Assembly (NCBI GenBank): GCA_964019655.1
Contig: CAXHTR010000007.1
Coordinates: 434,001 to 498,000 of the forward strand
Length of the DNA: 64,000 bases
Reading direction: 5' to 3'
DNA from: Perkinsela sp. pyNocScin1
Lineage: Eukaryota > Euglenozoa > Kinetoplastea > Prokinetoplastida > Perkinselidae
A program made the translations under genes and the position numbers. The first letter of the stretch is position 1. Every line of letters begins with the position of its first letter. The notes below the pieces were generated by a model. That model saw only the letters and a list, made by a program, of their open reading frames with translations, had not been told where the DNA came from and searched no databases. Below are positions 47,286-55,981 of the stretch, piece by piece.

Positions 47286-48047
47286 TCAACATGTGTCAGA
47301 CTCTGTGCAGATCGAGGTATCCGCCTCCGAGGATGATAACGAAGACGTGTGGCATTGAGGGCCAGGCCTTGCCTCTGATATACCCGGGTCTGCCCGAGTG
47401 AACCGAGAGGTGTGCACTCTACTATCGACCCGCTTATCATCGACGCAACTCAGCTTGACCTTCTTCAATGCGTTCATCACTTGGATCTCTTCGAGATTTC
47501 TTGGCAAGCTCACATTGCACACTACGACTTTTGTAAAAAGATTGTAGGCCAAGAAGATACGCTTCATTGTCTCTGGCATATGGCCGACGTAGAGTATTTT
47601 ACCCAGGGCATTTCTCCTCAAGTCAAGGACTTCCATCTTTGCTGGTAGTGTGCGAAGGTCGAGCGAGCCGTGAAGGTCACCATACCGGATGACACATCGC
47701 GTAAGCGAGCGAGGCAAGCGGCTCGTATATAGCCTCGAAATTATAGCGATGCTTTGGGTTGTGACGCTTGTGAGTGTCGGTGGCAACCAGTGGATATCTA
47801 GACAAATGGAATATGTGTTTTGTGTGAGTGACAGTGAAGTAGCTTTTCCGTCGGTGCAGGTTATGCCGCGCCAGCGGCAGACATCATAGCGAAAGCCTTT
47901 GTCGATATCTCGTACGATGTTCTCGGAGTATTTTTGCGTGTCCAGTCGGAACATCTGTGAGACAATATCGCTCTGCATTGTAGCATGAAGTGCATCTTCT
48001 GCGGGATCTGAAAAGCAGAGTCCGTGGAGAACGGAGAAAATGATCAT
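47286..48047 (-). CDS. Secreted LRR protein, family 1, K-x-D-x-R-V tail, Ser-rich end
   Basis: 253 aa. MIIFSVLHGLCFSDPAED is a probable signal. The cap is intact (YDVCRWRGITCTDGKATSLSL). About five LRRs, degenerate (GDLHGSLDL; YNLFTKVVVCNVSLP). The tail reads KKVKLSCVDDKRVDSRV, the variant of GKKxDxRV, then ~40 residues rich in Ser, Thr and acidic residues. Belongs to the subfamily of 34, 1066, 20286 and 48185. Confidence 0.87.
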   Translation of the reverse strand: MIIFSVLHGLCFSDPAEDALHATMQSDIVSQMFRLDTQKYSENIVRDIDKGFRYDVCRWRGITCTDGKATSLSLTQNTYSICLDIHWLPPTLTSVTTQSIAIISRLYTSRLPRSLTRCVIRYGDLHGSLDLRTLPAKMEVLDLRRNALGKILYVGHMPETMKRIFLAYNLFTKVVVCNVSLPRNLEEIQVMNALKKVKLSCVDDKRVDSRVHTSRFTRADPGISEARPGPQCHTSSLSSSEADTSICTESDTC

Positions 48048-48184
48048 GCTGAGAAATGAGAAGAGCTATAGTAAACAAGCAACAAAGAATATTCCAGAGA
48101 TAAATTCGCACAAGAAAGTAAACATTGTCTAAAGTTTGTATGGCTTCGTCTGAACACAGTTGTCCCGAAAGTAATAACTAATAG

Positions 48185-49024
48185 CTACTGATTACGCTTC
48201 AGCTTAAGTTTCAAAGAAATGAGCTCTTCACTCGGCTGATTTACTTCTGCAAGGATTGCATCAAGTTTCACCCTACACTGCTTGTAATATTCTGTTTCAT
48301 ATCGCTCTAACGTGATCGTACGCGCATAACCTGCCCAAACACGCTTATCAAGCTTCTTTGCCTTAGGTATGATGCGAAACGTGGACGCCGAGCTCGAGAC
48401 ATTGATTGCTTCGAGTGAGGTTGCAAGTAAAGACTCATGCATCATCATTTTCTCAGCAAAGACGTTTGCTGCTGTAATGCGGCGCATGGTGGATGGAAGT
48501 GATCGAAAGTCAAGTATGCCGATCATATAGCATTCTATAATATGAACTTCTTCCATGTGCGATGGAAGCCGAGTGAAGTCGAACCCTAGCAGAGGGCAGT
48601 TGTGTTTGCAGGTGGATTTGCCGAGAAAGAAGTACCGTAGATTTCGAGGGAAGTTCGCTGTGAGTATACTATTTTCAAATTTGCAAGATATCAAGTGAAT
48701 ACTGTCTAGACCTGCTGGCATCCAGTCAGAGTCTACTACTACCTGTCTATGCGCATCAAGGCTTTCCCACACAATCGAGTTGACTATTTCATCGATACAA
48801 AAAGTACTTCGGTACGAACAGACATCCTCGACAGACTCACCTTCAGGAAGGATATTAAGTTCCCGAAGTAGGTATGGGTTGTGCTCAGATGGTTTGGAGA
48901 GCAGAAGCCTGTGCATGCATTCCTTTTGAAAGTCGAAATGGGTGCTGTATGCGTCCACGTCTAGTAAAAATGAGAGGACGATCATAGAGTATACTAGAAA
49001 CGTAAATGACCGATGTAAGTCCAT
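48185..49024 (-). CDS. Secreted LRR protein, family 1, divergent
   Basis: 279 aa from the ATG at 49024 (MDLHRSFTFLVYSMIVLSFLLDVDA), one of the clearest signal peptides in the window. The cap is altered (VCSYRSTFCIDEIVNSIVW) but keeps both cysteines. Repeats are weak (LPSHMEEVHIIECYMIGILDF, LPSTMRRITAAN). The tail FRIIPKAKKLDKRVWAGYAR aligns with KKVDKRVRVG of the gene at 20286, then ~50 charged residues, possibly helical. Last minus-strand gene, facing the divergent region. Confidence 0.85.
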   Translation of the reverse strand: MDLHRSFTFLVYSMIVLSFLLDVDAYSTHFDFQKECMHRLLLSKPSEHNPYLLRELNILPEGESVEDVCSYRSTFCIDEIVNSIVWESLDAHRQVVVDSDWMPAGLDSIHLISCKFENSILTANFPRNLRYFFLGKSTCKHNCPLLGFDFTRLPSHMEEVHIIECYMIGILDFRSLPSTMRRITAANVFAEKMMMHESLLATSLEAINVSSSASTFRIIPKAKKLDKRVWAGYARTITLERYETEYYKQCRVKLDAILAEVNQPSEELISLKLKLKRNQ

Positions 49025-50109
49025 GAATGCACCTTCCAATATTGACTCACGATGGTTTTAAGAAAATTTATCTGCGTTAATATGTATTTCTCTCTTTCTT
49101 GTGTTTATTCGGCTACATGAAGTACGTCAAAGATCTATGTTTTTCAGCGGAACTGTTGATTTGAACATAGTATCCTCTAATTATGGATACTCCCGAAATG
49201 CAAGCTGACTGATCGTAATACAAGCTTGAATTATACGAGGTCGTATATCTGCAAAGAAGAGATGTCTTATGTGCGCTCTACATCGCTCCAGACTCATCTT
49301 GATCATAATATGAGCAAAGACTTATTGAGACTCGTGCAACGGTAACGGTCCACGCTATAGCCGTAGATTTTACAGAAGGTGATTTTCTCAACTTGGAACA
49401 TCTTCGTATTAATTGCAGTAAGGATTTCAGACGAGCATTCTGAAAGAATCACGTACTTACAACCAAGTTGTACGCTGTCTCCTAGATGAAGGGGCCTTGG
49501 GGTGATCTTGATAAAAGTGCTCAACAGCATTATTATACAGATGCGCATACGATATAACAGAAAGTAGCAATGCGAATGCCCATAAGCTTTGAATCAAGTA
49601 CTTAATCACGATATGAGTGGCCTGCGTGGAAATAGGATATATTTATTCAAGCAACTCGTCATTATTTATGCCTCCACTCCGTAATGAAGACGGAGATATA
49701 ATTAGGGTAAGAATAGAAGCGCTGGAAACCGTACAAGCATTGAGTAATTTAAATAGCATACTACTACTAAACAGCATTAAACACTCTACGTTTACGAACT
49801 GATTCGTCATAAGAAGAATCAACTGATTGAAGAAAGGAAATTAAAGATCTTCTTATTCTCTCTCGTAAGTACTGCTTCAAAGCTGTATTTAAGTACAGCG
49901 TACATCGTTGCAATTGGTCGTAGCATGGCTTTTCCATAAAATGCAAGAATATTCGTAGAAATTGAAACCTTGGATTAATGGTAGAATTTCTAAAGCAGGT
50001 GCTCAATAGCAGCCAACGCTACCTTCAGATGTAAAAGTGCTTTGTAAAACGTCAATATTACTCTACAAAAAGTAACAATGTCTTTCGTTTTTCTAATTGC
50101 AAGCTCAGA
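49025..50109. other. Divergent strand-switch region
   Basis: 1085 bp between a minus-strand and a plus-strand gene. It contains copy 3 of the two-hairpin element at 49141. No tRNA or coding gene recognised. By analogy with kinetoplastids it may be a transcription start region. Confidence 0.6.
49141..49191 (+). other. Two-hairpin conserved element, copy 3
   Basis: The identical 24-nt block (49141-49164), then eleven bases to TCT (49176), which opens the 9-base loop of a perfect 7-bp hairpin: AGTATCC and GGATACT. Stem sequence unlike copies 1 and 2. Located ~120 bp upstream of the minus-strand gene start and ~950 bp from the AspRS gene. Confidence 0.75.
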
Positions 50110-51810
50110 ATGATCAAAGCACTAGTAAGAAAATTGTATACTGCGGTTGGCAATCGCTTTGTGCTGAGACAAGCATCCATGAAGCGCACAATCTCATCTA
50201 TAGCAGACACAAGTGCCAACACATCCCAAACCTCAAGCTCCGTTGACACGAAAAAATTTGGAAAGGTCGCGCTTGTGCAGTCATCTGAGTACCGTATTGA
50301 TTCCCTTATTCGCGTTAGTGATCTAACGAAAGCGAACGCAGGTCAGTGTGTGACCCTTCGCGGAAGAGTTTCTACTGTGCGTGTCAAGGGAAAGAAGCTC
50401 GCTTTCGTCGTTCTCCGATTCATGAACGCAAGCGTACAGGTTGTTTTCTTCGCCAACCCATCTGCCGGCATCACGAGTGAGATGATCGACTTCATCAAAA
50501 AAGTCCCAGCAGAGAGCGTCATCGAGGTTTCTGGCACAGTGAACGCCGCACCGAAACCCATCGAAGGAACTTCACAGTCCGAAGTCGAGATCGAAGGAAA
50601 GTCACTCTTTGTCATTACAGAGTCGCTTCCCGTTCTCCCATTTCAGCTTGCCGATGCCTCAAAGCGTGCAGCTGAGACCGCAAATGAAACCGAAAGCAGT
50701 GCTGAACAGAGCTGCGTCGTGAACCAGGACACCCGCCTAGATAACCGCTGGCTCGACCTTCGCACGTGCGGCAGCTTTGCGATTTTCAACCTTCAGTCAA
50801 AGATGCAGCAGTTCTTCCGCGACTTTTTGAACGCGAAGAGCGGCTTTGTTGAGATCCACTCCCCAAAGCTCATCGGTGCTGCTTCCGAGGGCGGCGCGAA
50901 TGTTTTCAAGCTCAGCTACTTTGGCCGTGACGCTTTCCTCGCACAGTCACCACAGCTCTACAAGCAGATGGCACTGCAGGGCGATCTCGGTGAAGGAGTC
51001 TATGAGATCGGCCCTGTCTTCCGCGCGGAGAACACCAACACCTACCGCCACCTCTGTGAGTTCGTTGGCGTCGACGTCGAAATGATCATTCGCTCGCACT
51101 ACTACGAAGTGCTTAACCTCGCCGAAGAGCTCTTCTTTTCCATCTTTGACCGCATCTACGCAGAGTGCGGTGGGCTCATGGATGCCTTTACGAAGCAATA
51201 CGCCCACAACCGACTCGTCTACGCTGTGCCTGCTGATATCATGGTGAAATACGGCATCGGTAAGGTCGATGAGGACATTCCCAGTAAAGACGCCTACGGC
51301 GCAGTGGTCCGCAGCGACAGTGTGCGATCGCTCCGCTTGCGCTTCCCAGACGCAGTCCGGCTACTCAATGAGTCCAGGCTCCACCCAGAGCACGTCGACG
51401 ACGGTGAGGACCTCAGCACGACAGTCGAGAAGGCCATCGGCAAGGCCATTCAGGCGCGATACGGTGTCGATTTTTATATCATCGACGAATACCCGGCGAA
51501 GGCTCGCCCATTCTATACAATGCCCTCCCCACGCGACAGCAAGTGGTCGAACTCGTACGACATGTTCCTCCGTGGCGAGGAGATCAGCAGCGGCTCCCAG
51601 CGCATTCACGACCCGACGCTCCTTGCGACCGCGGCGAAGCAGTGGGGCGTCACTGGTGTCGACGACTACATCTCGTGCTTCCAGCTCGGCTCGTGGCCGC
51701 ACGGCGGGTTCGGCGTCGGCCTCGAGCGCCTCGTGATGCTGTTCCTCGGCGTTCGCAACATCCGCCAGACGTCGCTGTTCCCGCGTGATCCGAAGCGCGT
51801 TGCGCCGTAA
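50110..51810 (+). CDS. AspRS: Aspartyl-tRNA synthetase
   Basis: 566 aa class IIb synthetase that charges tRNA-Asp. N-terminal OB fold at ~80-170 (VTLRGRVSTVRVKGKKLAFVVLR). Motif 1 region ~225-250; motif 2 at ~305-330 (GPVFRAENTNTYRHL and CEFVGVDVEM); motif 3 near the end (GGFGVGLERLVMLFLG); the C-terminus FPRDPKRVAP is the eukaryote/archaeal signature. The first 23 residues before a second Met (MKRTISS, at 50179) are basic, with Arg/Lys and no acidic residue, and could be a mitochondrial presequence, so two starts might serve two compartments. One of only two housekeeping genes in the window. Confidence 0.97.
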   Translation: MIKALVRKLYTAVGNRFVLRQASMKRTISSIADTSANTSQTSSSVDTKKFGKVALVQSSEYRIDSLIRVSDLTKANAGQCVTLRGRVSTVRVKGKKLAFVVLRFMNASVQVVFFANPSAGITSEMIDFIKKVPAESVIEVSGTVNAAPKPIEGTSQSEVEIEGKSLFVITESLPVLPFQLADASKRAAETANETESSAEQSCVVNQDTRLDNRWLDLRTCGSFAIFNLQSKMQQFFRDFLNAKSGFVEIHSPKLIGAASEGGANVFKLSYFGRDAFLAQSPQLYKQMALQGDLGEGVYEIGPVFRAENTNTYRHLCEFVGVDVEMIIRSHYYEVLNLAEELFFSIFDRIYAECGGLMDAFTKQYAHNRLVYAVPADIMVKYGIGKVDEDIPSKDAYGAVVRSDSVRSLRLRFPDAVRLLNESRLHPEHVDDGEDLSTTVEKAIGKAIQARYGVDFYIIDEYPAKARPFYTMPSPRDSKWSNSYDMFLRGEEISSGSQRIHDPTLLATAAKQWGVTGVDDYISCFQLGSWPHGGFGVGLERLVMLFLGVRNIRQTSLFPRDPKRVAP

Positions 51811-52158
51811 GTAGAAAATGATACATTGCGTCTAAAAGGGGTAGAGAGTTAGTAATTCGGTATAATATTGTTCGACAGCAATGTTTTTTTACGTGTACGA
51901 ATGTTGTAAGAGGCGGAACAGCTGAATCCATTATCTTATACTTGTATATCTGCTATAACTGAGCTTCAACCTCAGGACTGCATCAATCGACCTGCATAGA
52001 GCCATTTTATTACTACGTCTACGCATAAAAGACGAACCTTCTCTTTTTCTTTCTCAGAGAAGTCCCTTTCTCTCCAACATTTCTAAAAATTCGTAGATTC
52101 ACCTATCGAACGTGAATATGCAGCATAACATTCCCAGGTTTTATTGCTTCCATTTACA
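51811..52158. other. Intergenic, no gene seen
   Basis: 348 bp with a long CT-rich stretch at about 52040-52085, a plausible trans-splice tract for the next gene. Nothing else seen. Confidence 0.55.
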
Positions 52159-53067
52159 ATGTTTGCAATCTCTGTTCTATCAGCTGATATCTCACACAGC
52201 GTGGATCACACTCTTAGTCGAATCGACTACGCCCTGCTCAACGACCAAGCGCGCATGGAAATAGTAATCGAGGGACTTAACGATGCATCAAAAGCGCTCT
52301 ATCAAGATGACAACAGCTCGTATCTCGACGCATGCGACTGGGAAGGTATCAAATGTGGTCATCATGTGGGTGAGGTTTCCGATATCACATTCGATGAGAA
52401 GATTGAAGGGACATTACTCCTGTCCTATACGCCACCTAAAGTGAAAAATCTGAACGTTCGAAGCGAGAAAGCGCAGGGAACACTTGATACCTCGAAATTA
52501 CCCGAGGACCTCGAAACGCTCAGTATAATCAGGACTGCAATGCATGGGTCTGTAGATTTTACAAAGATTCCAGAAAAGGTCACTGGTTTTACGCTAAAGC
52601 GCTCATTGTTTTCAGGTAGCTGTGATTTCACAGCCCTTCCGCCGTGTCTAGTTTGCTTCTATATCATGCACAACGAGTTTGAGGGGCCTGTTGATCTGAT
52701 TCAGTTGCCAAAGACGGTCAGATGGTTTTCGATTGGATGGAATAATTTTTCGGGGTCCATTGATTTGGAATCGCTTCCGGAACGACTGGAAACCTTATAC
52801 ATTCATGAAAACAAGCTATGCGGGAAATTTCAGTTCTTGAACGTGCCGCATAACTTAACGTCTTTATGGGCGTACAATAATGCGTTTGATGCTGCTGCAA
52901 AAGTATCATCCCGGGTTTTCACTGAAGATATCTATTTGAATGTCTACCTTTCCGAAGCTGGTGTCTCGTCAGTCGTTGATGAAAATGGTCAGCCGCATCA
53001 TGCTGCAGATCGAATTTTGTATGGTGAGAAACCAGTGATTTACGGCGGAAGCGACGATGAATGGTAG
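52159..53067 (+). CDS. Secreted LRR protein, family 1, VVDE tail
   Basis: 302 aa from the ATG at 52159 (MFAISVLSADISHSVD); upstream codons begin with TTG. LNDQARMEIVIEGLND, then cap SSYLDACDWEGIKCGHHVGEVSDI. About eight LRRs (NEFEGPVDL, WNNFSGSIDL, ENKLCGKFQF). The C-terminus is AAKVSSR, then SSVVDENGQPHHA and a polar end. Nearest relative is the gene at 14517, with the same spacer and tail. It sits between AspRS and the 2H phosphoesterase, so family genes are interleaved with housekeeping genes. Confidence 0.9.
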   Translation: MFAISVLSADISHSVDHTLSRIDYALLNDQARMEIVIEGLNDASKALYQDDNSSYLDACDWEGIKCGHHVGEVSDITFDEKIEGTLLLSYTPPKVKNLNVRSEKAQGTLDTSKLPEDLETLSIIRTAMHGSVDFTKIPEKVTGFTLKRSLFSGSCDFTALPPCLVCFYIMHNEFEGPVDLIQLPKTVRWFSIGWNNFSGSIDLESLPERLETLYIHENKLCGKFQFLNVPHNLTSLWAYNNAFDAAAKVSSRVFTEDIYLNVYLSEAGVSSVVDENGQPHHAADRILYGEKPVIYGGSDDEW

Positions 53068-53257
53068 TATCAGGGTATGATGCTTACACCCACATCGAAA
53101 AAAAAAAGGGGTGTGTATTAAGTTTAAAGGTGAGTTATTAATTTAGGGTTATACATAAGGTTTAAGAATAAGGCTCCTCGAGAGGCAGTGATCTCTGTGC
53201 AAATCTCGAAATCTTTTGAGAATTTCTACCAATAGTAATACGATTGTTTTCTCATCA

Positions 53258-53923
53258 ATGCTCAACCTCAGACCAACACACTTCCTTTCACTCCCATTAG
53301 AAACAGTCGATTGCGTCTTTCTTTCTATCGAGGCCGTGCAGTCAAAGATAGCAGCAGATTTTCCGGAATTTTCACTTATGCGCATACCGCCATGCCGTCT
53401 GCATATATCCCTCGCGCTTCTCCATATTCCTGTAGCACGTGAGATTGAGGCTGTGCGTCGCATGAAAAAGGAGCTTCAAGCACTCTGTCATCGGACGGGA
53501 AAGTTAAGCTTTCCCATTCAAGGTCTATGGACCTTTCCTGGAGATCGAGTTCTGTACACAAGGCCGAGTGGTGGAACACGAAGATTGTTTGAAGTGAAAA
53601 GATGCATTGATGAAGTACTGGATGCTCAGCATATCGCCGAAACTTGTTCGAACATAAAATTTAAGGGAAAGCGATGGCAGCCGCACATAACCGTCGCGAA
53701 AGTGAAGCAGATTGGGCTCAATCAAAAGCTTCGGCTATTTGATGCTGACATCGGCAACAATGCCAATGTACCTGCGAGCATTTGCAACGAATGGTACGCA
53801 AAATATCGAGAGATTTCTTTTGGGCGAGTAAGTTTCGATCGTGTCGACCTGTGCGCAATGCGCCCTCAGTTTAATGACGCTCGATATGCGGTCGTCGAGT
53901 CCTTTCGCCTGGGAGAGACATGA
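53258..53923 (+). CDS. 2H phosphoesterase, AKAP7/LigT-like
   Basis: 221 aa from the ATG at 53258; the longer frame starts with TTG. Two H-x-S/T motifs define the two-histidine superfamily: RLHISLALL at ~49-57 and QPHITVAKV at ~147-155, ~100 residues apart. Size and the SL-x-LL spacing fit the AKAP7 or 2'-5' RNA ligase-like branch, whose members act on cyclic phosphates or 2'-5' linked nucleotides. Both catalytic histidines are present, so activity is likely; the substrate is not predictable. No signal peptide, so cytosolic, nuclear or mitochondrial. Confidence 0.88.
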   Translation: MLNLRPTHFLSLPLETVDCVFLSIEAVQSKIAADFPEFSLMRIPPCRLHISLALLHIPVAREIEAVRRMKKELQALCHRTGKLSFPIQGLWTFPGDRVLYTRPSGGTRRLFEVKRCIDEVLDAQHIAETCSNIKFKGKRWQPHITVAKVKQIGLNQKLRLFDADIGNNANVPASICNEWYAKYREISFGRVSFDRVDLCAMRPQFNDARYAVVESFRLGET

Positions 53924-54256
53924 GTGGAAGCTGTGTTTCCTATTCCTTCCCTTATCACTTAAGTGAAAGGAAAGGAATCATAGTCGTCTTATAGTGCGAC
54001 ACGATTCAGTCCCCATTCACCGTCTGAAAAGAATCGATTTTGAATCGAATGCTTTTTTCTTACTCTCAAAGTCAACATAGAAATTTTGAGCACCTTGCGT
54101 CAAGGCAAGAGATCTGGTACATCCTAGCGTACGACAACCTCTAGTCCCAAATTTTCTTTATGCTGCTCTTAGCCCTTCATCTTTCTTTAATAATCATTTC
54201 TTTACTAATCATAATTAGTAAGAATTTACTCCGAATATCAATATTTTATACCCACA
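53924..54256. other. Intergenic, no gene seen
   Basis: 333 bp, AT-rich, with a T-rich stretch before the next ATG. Nothing recognised. Confidence 0.55.
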
Positions 54257-55471
54257 ATGCTTTTTCTACTTTCCACTGTCGATCCAACCAGCCTCGGTGG
54301 CATCGACCGCATGACCTTCTCCCAGCAGGCCCTCATGGAAATCCTCGTCGACGGCTTTGAGAACAAATTTTTACTGCAGTGCAGAGACAGTCACGGCGCC
54401 TACAAGGACATCGAGGAGTGGCAGTTCACGAATACCGACGACACAGGTGCAGTCACCAGGATCAACTGGTCAATCGAAGAGGTCGGCGTGTACTCCCTGC
54501 GCGGGTCCATCAACCTCCGCTTCTTACCACCAGCCCTCAAATCGTTCGCTATGAGCAACCACGCCGTCCACGGCACGCTCAACGCTGTTGATTTACCAGA
54601 GAATCTCACGCTCCTGAACATAAGCGGGAACAGCTTTGTCGGCGAAATTCAAACAGAAAATCTCCCGCGAGCCCTCGAGGGTATGTACGTTGAGAAAAAT
54701 TCCCTCAGTGGGAGCTTCGATGTCGCTGGGCTGCCGCAGGGCCTCGAAGAAATAAACATTTCTGAAAATAATCTCTCAGGGGGCTTTGCTTTTGAAAAAC
54801 TCCCGAAAAGCCTCGTGATGCTCGATTGTGCACACAATGCGTTTGCAGGTGAAATTGTGTGGACCCCTATGCCAAAACTCAACGCTCTCAGTGTGCGTGA
54901 CAACAGCTTTTTCGGCAAAATACTCGAAAATCTGCCGCAGTTAGAAATGATGTACTTTGACATGAACAAATTCGAAGAAGGGTTCGAGACATCAAAACTT
55001 CCGGAGAATGTGGGTGACGTGTCGATCGCGCAGAACCAGCTGAGTGGGACTTTCGACTTCCCGCGCCTCCCGCGGAACGTGCAGTCACTGTCGATCGATA
55101 GCAATTTTTTTGAGGGCACAGCAGACTTTGTGAATCTTCCAGGGAACATGATCTTTTTGTCCCTCGAGAAGAACGCATTTTCAGGAAGAGTAGACCTGAG
55201 CTCCCTGCCCGTGACGCTGAATCTGCTGTACATCAACGGCAATAATTTTTCGGGCTCTCTTGACTTTCTGCGCCTTCCACACGGTATGCTGGACTTCAAC
55301 ATCAGCGGCAACGCGTTTTCGGGGAGCGTCGATACTTCCAATCTTCCCATGCACATGAAGCTCTTTGACATACGTGACAACAATTTTTCGGGAGTTTTGG
55401 ATCTCAGCAGCCTTGGGCATAAGCCGGAGCAGGTGCATACGTCCGGCAACAAGGGCCTGATACTGAAGTAG
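54257..55471 (+). CDS. Secreted LRR protein, family 1, 13 repeats
   Basis: 404 aa. MLFLLSTVDPTSLGGIDRMTFSQQALMEILVDGF. The cap lacks cysteines (GAYKDIEEWQFTNTDDTGAVTRINW). Thirteen LRRs; the sixth and seventh are shortened (MPKLNALSVRDNSFFGKI; LPQLEMMYFDMNKFEEGF), the others 23 residues (GNNFSGSLDF, GNAFSGSVDT, DNNFSGVLDL). It ends SGNKGLILK, close to the xLxVI tails. Second-longest regular solenoid after 27899. Confidence 0.93.
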   Translation: MLFLLSTVDPTSLGGIDRMTFSQQALMEILVDGFENKFLLQCRDSHGAYKDIEEWQFTNTDDTGAVTRINWSIEEVGVYSLRGSINLRFLPPALKSFAMSNHAVHGTLNAVDLPENLTLLNISGNSFVGEIQTENLPRALEGMYVEKNSLSGSFDVAGLPQGLEEINISENNLSGGFAFEKLPKSLVMLDCAHNAFAGEIVWTPMPKLNALSVRDNSFFGKILENLPQLEMMYFDMNKFEEGFETSKLPENVGDVSIAQNQLSGTFDFPRLPRNVQSLSIDSNFFEGTADFVNLPGNMIFLSLEKNAFSGRVDLSSLPVTLNLLYINGNNFSGSLDFLRLPHGMLDFNISGNAFSGSVDTSNLPMHMKLFDIRDNNFSGVLDLSSLGHKPEQVHTSGNKGLILK

Positions 55472-55981
55472 CGAGTGGCGTGGAAATCACAGAAATTTAG
55501 AAATGATATTATGATATTCGATAAATACTATACCTTTGGCTTGGCTTGATAGGAGTCAGCATGATATTTCTCGCATTTCAATGCCTATTTCGAATAACTA
55601 TGTGGGGTAGATGGCACGATGGAATGAAGGCAAGACTCTCTACGAATGTATTAGGCGATGAGCACTCGGAAGGGATATAGAACAGTAGGTTGCAGATTCG
55701 AGGTCACGTCTCCGACGAATGGCGTGCAAAGTTAGTAATAGTAAGTAGAGGTAGTGAAATATACGTTGATCCATGGCACTGCAGTATACCACATCTTTGG
55801 GAAGAGAGAATTCGTGGGGGTAGAAGACAGAGTTCATATTTATGTGTAAATTTTCTGCTCTTGACTTCTATGTAAGAGAGAGTATCATTCATCTACATAT
55901 GGAATCAGTACGCATTTTTCAGGACTTTCGCTTCCACTTTGTATATTTCACTTTCGTATCGACTCACTCTCTTGATTTCAA
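55472..55981. other. Intergenic, no gene seen
   Basis: 510 bp. No relic or repeat recognised. CT-rich sequence lies just before the next start. Confidence 0.55.

Noticed and set aside
54649-55452. Long antisense frame opposite the 404-residue LRR gene
   Set aside because: Ser/Arg-rich low-complexity translation typical of reverse-strand LRR shadows.
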